Counted from the first letter of the stretch, positions 1 to 9,201 are shown. The stretch: 64,000 nt of DNA from Sinorhizobium numidicum (GCF_029892045.1 NZ_CP120367.1:248001-312000); one strand, 5' to 3'. The notes: a model not told the origin generated them from the sequence alone. Made by a program: numbers and translations.

Positions 1-190
1 TGCGACCATCGCCGTTGACGTGAACGACAGGGGCGATTTCCCGGTCGCAGCCTGGCGCTTCCAGATACAGTCGGCGAAGATAGTCGACGAGAGCAATGGG
101 CGGCTCTGCGTTGCTGTTGCGGAATATTTTCTGGAACAGCCCGGCAACGGCCGGAATGTCTCCCGCCGTAAGCGGACGGATGTCGCTCAT
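1..190 (-). CDS. GNAT-like protein, N-terminal part, cut by the window edge
   Basis: About 63 N-terminal residues are visible, beginning MSDIRPLTAGDIPAVAGLF, and the rest lies beyond base 1. The ATG at 190-188 overlaps the TGA of the upstream methyltransferase as ATGA, so the two genes are probably translationally coupled. The segment aligns by eye with the N-terminus of the GNAT-like protein at 2456-3601: both have a DIPA(V/I) stretch, a leucine-phenylalanine pair followed by a basic FR motif, then a DYL/GYL motif and a VHxNG motif. I infer that the two are paralogues associated with polysaccharide genes. The function is unknown; an acyltransferase role is only a fold-based guess. Confidence 0.7.
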   Translation of the reverse strand, partial: MSDIRPLTAGDIPAVAGLFQKIFRNSNAEPPIALVDYLRRLYLEAPGCDREIAPVVHVNGDGR

Positions 191-933
191 CGGTTGCGCC
201 TCTCGCCCTCGCTTCCGTCTGTCGCCGGCGCTTCGCCACCGAGTTTTCGTACCAGGGCGACGCGCGGTTCGCCGGCAGCGTCATGAGCAAAAGCCACGGT
301 CTCGTAGGCCTTCGTTCGGGCGAGAAGGGCTGCCGCCTGACGGTCCTGTCCCTCTCCGAATTCGAAGAGGAGCCAGCCACCCGGCTTCAGGAACGTAACG
401 GCCTCGCGGATCAACCGCTGGTGGATCGAGATGCCGTAAGGACCGCCGTCGAAGGCTGCGCGCGGTTCGCTCTTCAGAAGATGGGCGCTGTCGCTTTCAA
501 GGCGGGACGTCGAGATATACGGCGGATTGCAGACGATCACGTCGGCCGAACCCACGAAATTTTCGCCTTCGAGGGCCGCAAATAGGTCGCCCTGCCGGAT
601 GAAGACACGCTCGCCAAGACCGAGACGCTCAATGTTTCTGCGGGCAAGAGCCACCGTACTATCAGTCAGGTCCGCGCCCCAGACCCGCGCTAGCGGAATT
701 TCGGTGGCGATCGCCAGAGCGAGGTTGCCGGAGCCACAGCACATGTCGATTACTGTCGCTTGTCCGATGTGATCGCGAAGGATCGCGACCGCGCTTCGCC
801 CGAGGAGTTCGGTTTCTTGCCGCGGCACAAGCACGTCGGGCGCCAGCTCAAGCTCAACACCCATGAACCGATGAAGCCGGGGCGAGTGGTCGTCAGCCGG
901 GCTGCCGTTAAAATGATTATCGTCCTGCAGCAC
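187..933 (-). CDS. PrmC/HemK-like class I SAM-dependent methyltransferase
   Basis: A 248-residue protein with a SAM-binding motif I (VIDMCCGSGNLAL, residues about 61-73) and the amide-methylating NPPY signature at residues 136-139. It also has a PRQETELL segment near residue 37, which corresponds to the substrate-binding PRPETE motif of PrmC/HemK enzymes. Members of this family methylate glutamine, classically the GGQ glutamine of release factors. A housekeeping prmC usually sits beside prfA, which is not seen here. Together with the overlap with a GNAT-like gene and the neighbouring flippase, this suggests a specialised paralogue acting on another substrate. The substrate is unknown. Confidence 0.8.
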   Translation of the reverse strand: MLQDDNHFNGSPADDHSPRLHRFMGVELELAPDVLVPRQETELLGRSAVAILRDHIGQATVIDMCCGSGNLALAIATEIPLARVWGADLTDSTVALARRNIERLGLGERVFIRQGDLFAALEGENFVGSADVIVCNPPYISTSRLESDSAHLLKSEPRAAFDGGPYGISIHQRLIREAVTFLKPGGWLLFEFGEGQDRQAAALLARTKAYETVAFAHDAAGEPRVALVRKLGGEAPATDGSEGERRNR

Positions 934-1146
934 GAACGCTCCTTAGATTGTCGGATAAGGCGGTGATCGGTGCGGATACTAGCGCACCCAGGTAAACGGA
1001 AGCTGAAATGCAATTGAAACGGGCACGTTAACCGCGCAATCATTTCTGCGTGCTAATTTGCGCCGCAATCGGCGGGAGCGGGGCGGCGAAATGACGAGCC
1101 GCCCGATGCCGAGCACCTCTACCGTCGAATTGTCAGGGCAGAGCGG

Positions 1147-2466
1147 ATGGCATCGGAAGGCATAACGGACTCGCGCGGGTACAAACCATTTCTGCCGATG
1201 GTCCTCTCCTATATGGCCTCCAGCGGTAGTCTGGTCCTCGGGTCCGTGGCGCAGCTCCTCACCTTCTCCATTCTCGCCCGCTGGCTCGGCGTTCATGAAT
1301 TCAGCGCCTTCGTCGCCATTACGGCCGTCGCCAACATAGCGGTCCACCTGTGCGGCCTCGGAGCCATGGAATCCCTCGTGCGCCGCGTTGCCCGCGATCA
1401 TGCCATCTATCCGCAAATGCTCGGGCACAATATTCTTTTGACGGCGGCAAGCGGACTCGTGCTGGTCCTGATCGGCGCCGGCGTCCTGCCGATCTTCTTT
1501 ACGCTGTCGCCGGATCCGGTCACGAATTTCGTAGTGATCGCGCTGATGCTGATCACCAACATCGTCCTGGTGCGGATCATCGTTCTGATCGAGCAGATCT
1601 TCATCGCCCACTCCGATTTCTCGTCCGCGAACAAGGTCGTCGTCGCCTTTGCCGTGGCGCGGACGGTTGCGGCCGCGCTCGCCTGCATCGTCTTTGGCGT
1701 TTCGACCATCGCGTCTTGGGCCATATGGCAGTTCGTATGTCACGTGCTTTTGGCAGCGGTCTGCATGCGGGCTATCGGCGGGCTGGGCGAACCCCGTTAT
1801 TGCATCCTGCGGGAGGAATTGCCGCAGGGCCTCTATTTCAGCATTCCGTTCATCCTGCGCGCGCTGCGGCAGAACGCCGACCTGCTGGTGCTGAGCCTCG
1901 TCACCACGGCTGAGATCGTCTCGAGCTACAGTGTCGCGCGACGGATGCTGGAGAGCAGCTATCTTTCGGTCGAGGCGCTCAACCGCCTGATCTATCCGGG
2001 TTCCGCCAGGGTCTCGGCTGCAGGCTTGCACCACGCCTTGCAGCTGGTTCTGCGCGTGCTCGCCGCTGCGATCGTCATCAGCCTCGCAGCGGCGGTGACC
2101 GTCTTTGTGCTCGCCCCGATCCTGCCCTATCTCTTCGGTCGGGAATACATTTCTCTCGTCGGCTTTGTCAGGATCCTGTGCTGGGTCGTCGTGCCGCTTG
2201 CGGTCTGGTCGGTAGCAGTGGAAGCGCTCGGCGCTTCTGGCTACCACGCGGCCCGCGCGGCCGTCATGGGGCTCGGGAGCATTGTCGGGGCAGGCCTTGC
2301 CGCCTGGGCGAGCTGGTACGCTCCGCCGGCCGGCACATTCGTGTCGTTCTATCTGATCGAAATCGCGATGGTGGTGGCCGCATGGGGCGTTTTCCTGCGT
2401 TACGTGCGACGCGACCGGGAACTGGCTGAACTCGATCTGCCGGCGGGCAGGGCTCATGAAGGCTGA
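1147..2466 (+). CDS. Wzx-type polysaccharide flippase
   Basis: A 439-residue, strongly hydrophobic protein with repeated membrane-spanning segments throughout, typical of the MOP superfamily of lipid-linked oligosaccharide flippases. The early segment LTFSILARWLGVHEFSAF matches the start of many Wzx/RfbX proteins. The likely role is to move undecaprenyl-linked repeat units across the inner membrane. The gene opens the rightward polysaccharide block and overlaps the next gene by 11 bases, indicating cotranscription. A long open frame on the opposite strand here is a codon-bias shadow. Confidence 0.85.
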   Translation: MASEGITDSRGYKPFLPMVLSYMASSGSLVLGSVAQLLTFSILARWLGVHEFSAFVAITAVANIAVHLCGLGAMESLVRRVARDHAIYPQMLGHNILLTAASGLVLVLIGAGVLPIFFTLSPDPVTNFVVIALMLITNIVLVRIIVLIEQIFIAHSDFSSANKVVVAFAVARTVAAALACIVFGVSTIASWAIWQFVCHVLLAAVCMRAIGGLGEPRYCILREELPQGLYFSIPFILRALRQNADLLVLSLVTTAEIVSSYSVARRMLESSYLSVEALNRLIYPGSARVSAAGLHHALQLVLRVLAAAIVISLAAAVTVFVLAPILPYLFGREYISLVGFVRILCWVVVPLAVWSVAVEALGASGYHAARAAVMGLGSIVGAGLAAWASWYAPPAGTFVSFYLIEIAMVVAAWGVFLRYVRRDRELAELDLPAGRAHEG

Positions 2467-3601
2467 GTTGCGGGAGGTCGGGCCGCCTTCGACGGTGGAA
2501 ATTGATCCGCGGCGGCCGGCGGCTCGCCCGATGACGCGCAGCGACATTCCCGCCATCGGAAGGCTGTTCAACAGGGTCTTCCGCAAGCGCGATAGCGAGG
2601 CGGGAAAGGATCTCTGCGGCTATCTCGAAACCATCTTCTTTGGCAGCCCTTGCTATGCTCCGGAACAGGGCAGCATCGTGCATGAGAACGGTGCCGGCGG
2701 TATAGACAGTGCCATCCTGTCGCTGCCGATGGAGTTCACCGTACACGGCCGCGCGACGATGGCGCGCCTACTTTGCGCCTTCATGGCGGACGGCAAGGCC
2801 GGGGCGGCCGGCGCGGCACGTCTTGCCCGCATCATGCGGGCCGCTCGCCAGGACATGTGCTTTTCGGACAATGCTTCGCCCGTGAGCGCCGACCATTGGG
2901 CGGCCGGCGGCGGCTTCGTTCTGCCGATCCAGAGTCTGGAATGGCAGCGCTCCTTTTTGCCTCTCGCGACCGCGGCCCTTCTCGCCGCTCGACGGATCCC
3001 CATCGTTGGGTCGCGCATCGTCGTCGGCGCGCTCGGGCTGGTCGACCGAGCACTGCGCCGGCTGAAGCCCTCAAAGCGATCGGTCACTGCGGCCGCGTGC
3101 CGGACAAGGGCCGGGAATCTCGCCGAATTTCTGCACTGTGCGACGCCCATGCTCGAGCGCTTCTCCATCCGACCCGTATGGTCGAAGGCGGAATTCGACT
3201 GGCTCGTCGAGGTTGCCGCGCTGAACCGGAGCCTGGGAACGCTCCAGTGCAGGATGGTGGTCGGCGATGATGACCGCACGATCGGCGCATTCCTCTTCTT
3301 CGGGAAGCCCAAAGGCATCGCCACTGTGCTCAACATCCTTTGCGAGGAGGGGCGCGAGGTCGACGTCACAGCCGAGATGTTCGCCAGCCTCGATGCGGAA
3401 GGCTTTGCTGTCGCTGTAGGCATGGCGCAATCTTTCCTGATCAACGCCATATCGCGCCAGCGGTGGCTCACCTTCCGGCACCGCGGCTATTTCTGCATGG
3501 TTACCCGCCATGCTGACCTCAGGGACGCGGCCTTGCTGGGCGACATCTATATCGGCGGGCTCGCATCGGAAAGCTGGAGCAGGCTGCTGACGGATTTTTA
3601 A
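2456..3601 (+). CDS. GNAT-like protein of the polysaccharide locus
   Basis: A 381-residue soluble protein without a recognisable signal peptide. Its N-terminal region (ARPMTRSDIPAIGRLFNRV and onward) resembles a GNAT acyltransferase start, and the C-terminal half (residues about 215-381) could form a second acyltransferase-like lobe. The protein is a visible paralogue of the partial gene at 1-190. It overlaps the flippase gene, so it is likely made with the polysaccharide export machinery. It may acylate the polymer or a precursor, but no catalytic residues can be assigned from sequence alone. Confidence 0.65.
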   Translation: MKAELREVGPPSTVEIDPRRPAARPMTRSDIPAIGRLFNRVFRKRDSEAGKDLCGYLETIFFGSPCYAPEQGSIVHENGAGGIDSAILSLPMEFTVHGRATMARLLCAFMADGKAGAAGAARLARIMRAARQDMCFSDNASPVSADHWAAGGGFVLPIQSLEWQRSFLPLATAALLAARRIPIVGSRIVVGALGLVDRALRRLKPSKRSVTAAACRTRAGNLAEFLHCATPMLERFSIRPVWSKAEFDWLVEVAALNRSLGTLQCRMVVGDDDRTIGAFLFFGKPKGIATVLNILCEEGREVDVTAEMFASLDAEGFAVAVGMAQSFLINAISRQRWLTFRHRGYFCMVTRHADLRDAALLGDIYIGGLASESWSRLLTDF

Positions 3602-3618
3602 GAGGTCAAAGAAGGTTA

Positions 3619-3633
3619 CCGCCCGCCGGGCGG
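3619..3633 (+). terminator. GC-rich hairpin after the GNAT-like gene
   Basis: A perfect 6-bp inverted repeat CCGCCC/GGGCGG with a 3-base loop lies 18 bases after the stop. No T-run follows, so it may act as a weak terminator or a transcript-processing stem before the Wzz-like gene. Confidence 0.4.
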
Positions 3634-3696
3634 CTTAACGGAATATTCACTCTGCAATCCTAATTCTTAACGATCAGTGCGGCGAACGCAGGGGCA

Positions 3697-5325
3697 ATGC
3701 TCTTCGGTGGCTTCGAGGGCATGCATGGGGACAATAGGATGTATCGGCGGAGCGAGCCTGAGGACCAAGGATTGCGCCTGCAGACACGCCGTCGCTCCAG
3801 CGGCGGTTCGCTGCTCGACCTTGTGCCGACGATAGACGAAGAAGCGCGGCCCGTAACGGTTGGAGAGAGGATTTCCGCCCGCGACCCGGATATTGTCCGG
3901 CCTGTTCCCGCACCTCAGCCGAAGTCCGGCGGCCTCGCCGAGATCCTTCCGGGGCTGCATGCGCTCGCAAGCATCGGAATTGATGATGTCATCCTATGGC
4001 TGCGCGACGGCATTCGCTGGATGATCATCGCCTTCATCGTTTGCGTCGCCGGCGCGCTCGCCTATGCGTTGGCAGCTTCTCAGCGCTATACCGTCTACAC
4101 TGACCTCGTCGTGGATCCTTCCAATCTTAACGTCGTCAGCGATGACGTCTTTACGACCAACCCGCAGCGTGACGCGCAACTGCTCGAGGTCGAAAGCAAA
4201 CTCCGGATTCTGACATCGCGCAACGTTCTGAAACGCGTGGTCGACGGTCTGCAGCTCGCGAACGATGCCGAATTCGTCAAACCGACGCCACTGGCTCTGC
4301 TGACGGCGCTGTTCTCGTCGCCGGACGGCAAGGCTGACAACGAACTGGCAGCCATGCGCGCATTGACGGAGAGGGTCGAGGCGCGCCGGGAAGAGCGTTC
4401 GTTCGTGGTGGTTCTCAACGTCTGGAGCGAGGATCCGGCAAAGGCCGTCACCATCTCCGACGCGATCGTCGACGCCTTTGAAGCGGAGCTTTTCCAATCT
4501 TCTGCCGAGAGCGCCGGCCGTGTGGCGCAGAACCTGAATGCGCGCCTCGATGAGTTACGCCGCAACGTGACCGAGGCCGAAAAGAGGGTCGAGGATTTCA
4601 GGCGGGCGAACGGGTTGCAGTCGAGCAACAACGGCGAACTGGTGAGCAATCAGCTTTCCAGCGAACTCAACACCCAGGTTCTCGAGGCCCAGCAACGCTT
4701 CATCCAGGCGGAAACCCGCTATAAGCAGATGAGCGCGGCCATTGCGCAGGGCCAGACTGCCAGCGCCTCGGTGTTCGAGTCCGCCAACATGACGAGCTTG
4801 CGCCAGCAATATAATGCCCTGCAGCAGCAGATAGGCTCGATGCAGCTCACCTACGGGGAAAAGCATCCGCGCCTCGCTGCCGCCCGCTCCGAACGCGCGA
4901 CCCTCGAAGCCGCCATCAACCAGGAAGCCCGCCGCATATCGGAGCGTGCAAAGGCCGACTACGATCGTGAACGCTCCGCGCTCGATGCTCTGCGGGCCAA
5001 GGCAAACGATGAGACGTCGAACGTCTTCGCCGACAATGAGGCGCAGGTTCACCTGCGCGACCTGGAACGCGACGCTCGCACCAAGGCGGCGATCTACGAA
5101 ACACATCTTGCGCGCACCCAGCAGATCACGGAGCGCCAGCAGATCGACACCACCAATATCCGGGTCATCTCGCGGGCGGTACCGCCGAATTCACGCAGTT
5201 GGCCGCCTCGCACCATCATCCTGCTTATCGGGGGTGCCGTGTTAGGGCTGATCGCGGGCGTAGCCATGGCGGTGGCGCTCGGGCTGTGGAGATATCTTCG
5301 CGGCCAACAGCCTGCTGCCGCATAG
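3697..5325 (+). CDS. Wzz/GNVR polysaccharide chain-length and export protein
   Basis: A 542-residue protein with a roughly 105-residue cytoplasmic N-terminus, a transmembrane segment at about residues 109-127, a large periplasmic domain rich in heptad-like coiled coil (about 270-450), a proline-rich stretch and a C-terminal transmembrane segment (about 507-530). This is the layout of polysaccharide co-polymerases such as the ExoP N-terminal part and KpsE/BexC. No C-terminal tyrosine kinase domain is present, unlike full ExoP/Wzc. It would set chain length and gate export. ATG codons at 3721 and 3739 are alternative starts; 3697 has an AGGGG a few bases upstream. Confidence 0.85.
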   Translation: MLFGGFEGMHGDNRMYRRSEPEDQGLRLQTRRRSSGGSLLDLVPTIDEEARPVTVGERISARDPDIVRPVPAPQPKSGGLAEILPGLHALASIGIDDVILWLRDGIRWMIIAFIVCVAGALAYALAASQRYTVYTDLVVDPSNLNVVSDDVFTTNPQRDAQLLEVESKLRILTSRNVLKRVVDGLQLANDAEFVKPTPLALLTALFSSPDGKADNELAAMRALTERVEARREERSFVVVLNVWSEDPAKAVTISDAIVDAFEAELFQSSAESAGRVAQNLNARLDELRRNVTEAEKRVEDFRRANGLQSSNNGELVSNQLSSELNTQVLEAQQRFIQAETRYKQMSAAIAQGQTASASVFESANMTSLRQQYNALQQQIGSMQLTYGEKHPRLAAARSERATLEAAINQEARRISERAKADYDRERSALDALRAKANDETSNVFADNEAQVHLRDLERDARTKAAIYETHLARTQQITERQQIDTTNIRVISRAVPPNSRSWPPRTIILLIGGAVLGLIAGVAMAVALGLWRYLRGQQPAAA

Positions 5326-5338
5326 AGGCTGCTGGAGA

Positions 5339-5659
5339 ATGAGCAGGGCCGCCTCTATACAGACCAGTGCGCGGGACGCTCTGAGGCTAAGCGTAGGCAC
5401 ACTCCGCTTCACGACGATGTTTACATTCCTCTCGGTCTCCGTCACAGCCTTCCTCGACCGGACGGGGGAGGCGGTGCTCGATCCCTCTGCTGGAAATTCC
5501 AACCGGGTGAACCAGATCCTGGCGCTGCTGCTTTTCTTTGGCATGCTCGGTTACAGCCTGCGTCATCCGATGCGGAAGACAATCTTGCACCTGCAATCGA
5601 GCGCCGTGCTGGCGGCCGCTTCTGTCTCGCTAAAAAGGAATCGTGTGGCTCATGCTTAA
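5339..5659 (+). pseudogene. Truncated or internally deleted Wzy/ExoQ-type polymerase
   Basis: The 106 residues look like the N-terminus of an ExoQ/O-antigen polymerase: a short cytoplasmic leader, a hydrophobic segment, the TGEAVLDPSAGNSNRVNQIL stretch, another hydrophobic segment and then RHPMR. Full-length family members have around 400 residues and ten or more membrane segments, so most of the protein is absent. The tail ASVSLKRNRVAHA could be the natural C-terminus after an internal deletion, or simply a truncation. The position between the chain-length protein and the deacetylase is where a polymerase is expected. The fragment is unlikely to polymerise anything. Confidence 0.65.
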
Positions 5660-6407
5660 TGAGGAAAGCAAGATCGGCGCGCTCATCGACAGGCTGGCGA
5701 ACCGGGCGATCTGGAAGCTCGCGCGGGCGCGGCGGCGCCTGGAAACGGATGTACCGCTCGTCTCCTTCACCTTCGACGACGTTCCCGATAGCGCGCTTCA
5801 CGACGGCGCGGCCATTCTGGAGAAACACGGCGCGCGGGGGACTTTCTACATCGCCGGCGGTCTTGCCGGCCAGGTGGAGCGCGACCGGACGCTGATCACG
5901 TCCGAGGGGTGCGGCGAGCTTCTGGCGCGGGGACACGAGATCGGCTGCCATACCTACTCGCATCGCAGGATACGCGATTTCGGCCGTCTTGGCGGGGATC
6001 TCGACCGCAATGCAGACTACCTGAAGAGCGTCGGCGTCTCGCCGCCGGCGACCAATTTCGCCTTTCCTTACAATGCCGCCTGGCCGCTTGCGCGCGCCGA
6101 ATTACGCCGGCGTTACCGGACGTGCCGTGCGGGCGGCGAGGCCATCAACCGCGGATCGGTGGATCCGCTGATGCTCAGGGCCGTGGAGATCCGCCAGCCT
6201 GAGCAGGATGCATGGGCGCTCACCCGCTGGATCGACGACGTCGCGGCGCAGCCCGGCTGGCTGATCTTCTTCACGCACGACATCGCCCCGCGGCCGACAC
6301 CCTACGGCTGCACGCCGAAAACCTTCGAGCATCTCGTGCGCTACGCGGTCGAGAAGGGATGCTGCGTGCTCCCCGTCGATCATGCGCTCGATAGGCTCAA
6401 CTGGTAG
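5643..6407 (+). CDS. Polysaccharide deacetylase (NodB homology domain)
   Basis: A 254-residue protein with the metal-dependent deacetylase motifs: TFDD (residues about 43-46), a HTYSH H-x3-H metal triad segment near residue 102, and a FPYN segment in the position of the RxPYG-like motif. NodB/CE4 enzymes remove N- or O-acetyl groups from sugars. No clear signal peptide is seen, so it may act on lipid-linked or cytoplasmic intermediates. The GTG at 5643 has AGGA three bases away; an ATG at 5652 is an alternative start. The gene overlaps the polymerase remnant. Confidence 0.85.
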   Translation: MWLMLNEESKIGALIDRLANRAIWKLARARRRLETDVPLVSFTFDDVPDSALHDGAAILEKHGARGTFYIAGGLAGQVERDRTLITSEGCGELLARGHEIGCHTYSHRRIRDFGRLGGDLDRNADYLKSVGVSPPATNFAFPYNAAWPLARAELRRRYRTCRAGGEAINRGSVDPLMLRAVEIRQPEQDAWALTRWIDDVAAQPGWLIFFTHDIAPRPTPYGCTPKTFEHLVRYAVEKGCCVLPVDHALDRLNW

Positions 6408-6419
6408 GAGGCCCCCCGC

Positions 6420-7664
6420 GTGCCGAAGCTCGAAGATACCGGAAAGCGCCTGCTCGCGATCAACAATTACTTCTATCGCCGCGGCGGAGCGGAGGCGGTC
6501 TTCTTCGATCATATGAGCATGTTCGGGGAGATCGGTTGGGATGTCGTGCCGTTTGCCATGCAGCACGACAGCAACGAGCATACGCCATGGTCTGACTACT
6601 TCGTCTCCGAGATCGAGTATGGCCGGCAGACCGGTCTTCTGCGGAAAGTCGCGCAGGCGGCGAGCGTCATCTATTCCGTCGAAGCCCAGCGTAAGGTCGG
6701 CAAGCTGATCGAGCGCGTGCGGCCGTCGGTGGCGCACGCCCACAACGTCTACCACCATCTCTCGCCGGCGATTTTCTCGACCCTGAAATCCGCCGGCATT
6801 CCGGTGGTCATGACGGTTCACGATCTCAAGCTCGCTTGCCCCTCCTATAAGATGCTCCGTGACGGAAAGGTCTGCGAGGACTGTCGCGGCGGAAAAATCC
6901 ATAACGTTCTTCGTCATCGCTGCATCAAGGACTCGGTGCCCCTGAGCGCCGTCGTGCTCGCGGAGACGATGCTGCACCGTTTGCTTGGCCTTTATCGCGA
7001 TAAGCTGGAGCGCCTGGTCGTGCCAAGCCGCTTCTATTTGGAAAAGCTCGCCGAATGGGGCTGGCCGCGCGAAAAGATGATCCACATACCCAATTTCGTG
7101 GACGTCTCCGCCTATCGCACCGATTGGAAAGAGGGGGATTATTTCGTCTTCGCCGGCCGCCTCGCTCCAGAAAAGGGGCTTGCAACCTTGATCAGGGCGG
7201 TCGCCCTTTCGGGGCAGCGGCTGATCGTCGCCGGGACCGGCCCGGAAGAGGCAAGCCTTCGGGAACTGGCCGGGGAAGTTCGGGCCGATGTCACCTTCGC
7301 GGGCTATCTCTCCGGGGAAAAGCTGCATCGCCTTATCGGCGAGGCCCGTGCCCTCGTTCTTCCGTCGGAATGGTACGAGAATGCGCCGATCAGCATCCTC
7401 GAATGCTACGCCCTGCAACGGCCCGTCATTGGCGCTGCCATCGGCGGCATTCCGGAGATGGTGCGGGAAGGCGAAACCGGTCTTTTGGCGGCCTCGGGAC
7501 AGGTGGAGGATCTCGCCAGGGCGTTGCGCGAGATGGCGGCTTTTTCGCCAACGGCTCGCGCTCGCATGGGCGCGGCGGGACGATCCTGGATTGCAAGCGA
7601 ATTTTCCGCGGCCGCCTATCGCACAAGGACGCTCGACCTCTACTCCGCCCTCGGCGCTGCCTGA
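6420..7664 (+). CDS. GT4-family glycosyltransferase
   Basis: A 414-residue retaining GT-B enzyme. The N-terminal acceptor domain carries a glycine-rich RRGGAE motif. The C-terminal nucleotide-sugar domain has GRLAPEKG and the E-x7-E motif (ENAPISILE) followed by ALQRPVIGAAIGG, all hallmarks of GT4. A CPSYKMLRDGKVCEDCRGG segment in the middle carries cysteines seen in a subgroup of rhizobial EPS GT4 enzymes. It starts at GTG with TAGGAGG ahead and lies 12 bases after the deacetylase, so it is in the same operon. The donor and acceptor sugars are unknown. Confidence 0.87.
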   Translation: MPKLEDTGKRLLAINNYFYRRGGAEAVFFDHMSMFGEIGWDVVPFAMQHDSNEHTPWSDYFVSEIEYGRQTGLLRKVAQAASVIYSVEAQRKVGKLIERVRPSVAHAHNVYHHLSPAIFSTLKSAGIPVVMTVHDLKLACPSYKMLRDGKVCEDCRGGKIHNVLRHRCIKDSVPLSAVVLAETMLHRLLGLYRDKLERLVVPSRFYLEKLAEWGWPREKMIHIPNFVDVSAYRTDWKEGDYFVFAGRLAPEKGLATLIRAVALSGQRLIVAGTGPEEASLRELAGEVRADVTFAGYLSGEKLHRLIGEARALVLPSEWYENAPISILECYALQRPVIGAAIGGIPEMVREGETGLLAASGQVEDLARALREMAAFSPTARARMGAAGRSWIASEFSAAAYRTRTLDLYSALGAA

Positions 7665-7665
7665 A

Positions 7666-7692
7666 CTTCGGCGTGCGGTCCTTCCGCCGAAG
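7666..7692 (+). terminator. Hairpin after the first GT4 gene
   Basis: A perfect 8-bp inverted repeat (CTTCGGCG/CGCCGAAG) with an 11-base loop begins one base after the stop codon. It is not followed by a T-run. Together with about 120 further non-coding bases before the next gene, it probably marks the end of one transcript. Confidence 0.5.
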
Positions 7693-7811
7693 CCAGCACC
7701 GGGGCGTTTGATTTTCGACCAGTCTCTTAGAAATTTAGCGATCTATTTGCGGAGATAGTAAGTGTTCTGCTCGTAAAAGGTGTCCAAGGGAACTTCCCGG
7801 GGCGGACAACC

Positions 7812-9119
7812 ATGAGCACAAAGTCTGGACTCTTGCAAGATCATCGCCCACGCGACGGCGGTGGGTATCGGCTGTCCGAAATGCCGGCCCAAGCTCCGGC
7901 CGGCTCGGCGGCACTGGAGGCAACGCCAGCGGCGCTCGTCGGCGAGCCATTGTCCTCAGAACAGCTTGATGGTTTGGCCTCGCGCTTGCGAACCATGAAC
8001 AGGACGGGCCGCCGCCGGGTAATCATGCTCGGCCTGCGCGGCATTCCAAACGTGCAGGGCGGAGTGGAAAAGCACGTCGAAATGCTTGCCGGCAGGCTGA
8101 GCGGGCATGGCTGGGACGTCGAAATCGTCGGCCGCCGCCGCTATCTTAAGAATCGATCGTCGCATTCGTGGAACGGTATTCGTGTCTTTCCTCTCTGGGC
8201 GCCGCGGCTGATGGCACTGGAAGCTATCGTCCACACCTTCATCGGCGTGTGTTTCGCCGCCTTGCGTCGACCCGATATCCTTCATATTCATGCAGTCGGG
8301 CCGGCACTCCTGGTGCCCTTCGCCCGTCTTCTGCGCATGAAGGTCGTCGTTACCCATCACGGCTATGATTACGACCGGCAGAAATGGAACACCTTCGCCA
8401 AGAACATGCTGAAGCTCGGCGAACGCTTTGGCATGCGCCTTTCTCATGGTCGCATAGCGATTTCGAAGGAGATCGTTGAGACGATGGGCGAGCGCTACAA
8501 TGTGCCCGTCGCCTTCGTGCCAAACGGGGTTGCCGTTCCTTCTTCTGTCGGAGCAACCGGCATTCTGGCGGAGTTCGGACTGAAGCGACGCCGATACATT
8601 CTTCTTGCTGCGCGGCTGGTGCCGGAAAAGCGGCAGATTGATTTGATCCAGGCATTTGCCAAACTCGGCAATTCCGAATTCAGGCTGGTGCTTGCCGGGG
8701 GCGCGGAATTCGAGACGCCGTATGCCCAACAGGTCAGGGCGATCGCCGGCAGCGTCCCTGGCGTCGTTCTGACCGGGTTCCAATCGGGCGACAGGCTAGC
8801 GGAACTCTTCGCCAACGCAGCGCTCTTCGTCCTTCCCTCAAGCCATGAAGGCATGCCGATCGCTCTTTTAGAGGCGCTAGCCTATGGTCTGCCGGTTCTG
8901 GCGAGCGACATCGTCGCAAACCGCGAGCTCGGTTTGCCAGCCGAAGACTATTTTCCCCTTGGCGACATCGACGCCCTCGCGGCAGCCATCGACCTGAAGA
9001 TCGCGAATCCCCCGAGCGAAGACGAAGTTCTTTCGCAGATCGAGCATGTCGAATTAACCCACAGCTGGACAGGCGTCGCGCTGAAAACGCTCGAGGTCTA
9101 TGGAGCGCTCACGAAATAA
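7812..9119 (+). CDS. GT4-family glycosyltransferase
   Basis: A 435-residue protein. After an approximately 70-residue N-terminal tail it shows the GT4 start MLGLRGIPNVQGGVEKHVE, then DILHIHAVGPA, THHGYDYDRQKW and VPNGV. The donor domain has ARLVPEKRQ and the E-x7-E motif in SHEGMPIALLEALAYGLPVLAS. The first 70 residues are low in family signal, so a start further in (for example the ATG at about 7995) is possible. It probably adds one residue to the lipid-linked repeat unit. It begins a new transcript after the hairpin at 7666. Confidence 0.85.
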   Translation: MSTKSGLLQDHRPRDGGGYRLSEMPAQAPAGSAALEATPAALVGEPLSSEQLDGLASRLRTMNRTGRRRVIMLGLRGIPNVQGGVEKHVEMLAGRLSGHGWDVEIVGRRRYLKNRSSHSWNGIRVFPLWAPRLMALEAIVHTFIGVCFAALRRPDILHIHAVGPALLVPFARLLRMKVVVTHHGYDYDRQKWNTFAKNMLKLGERFGMRLSHGRIAISKEIVETMGERYNVPVAFVPNGVAVPSSVGATGILAEFGLKRRRYILLAARLVPEKRQIDLIQAFAKLGNSEFRLVLAGGAEFETPYAQQVRAIAGSVPGVVLTGFQSGDRLAELFANAALFVLPSSHEGMPIALLEALAYGLPVLASDIVANRELGLPAEDYFPLGDIDALAAAIDLKIANPPSEDEVLSQIEHVELTHSWTGVALKTLEVYGALTK

Positions 9120-9201
9120 CTCTGCCGCCGGCTGGCTCGCCTGACTTATGTGCGGGAACGACGAGCCGCGAGACCGCGAGATGCAGGAAGGCAAGTCATC
9201 G

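Noticed and set aside
979..2586. A 535-codon open frame on the minus strand
   Set aside because: It runs antisense to the flippase gene and is rich in Asp, His, Arg and Gln with no domain; this is typical of codon-bias shadows in high-GC DNA.
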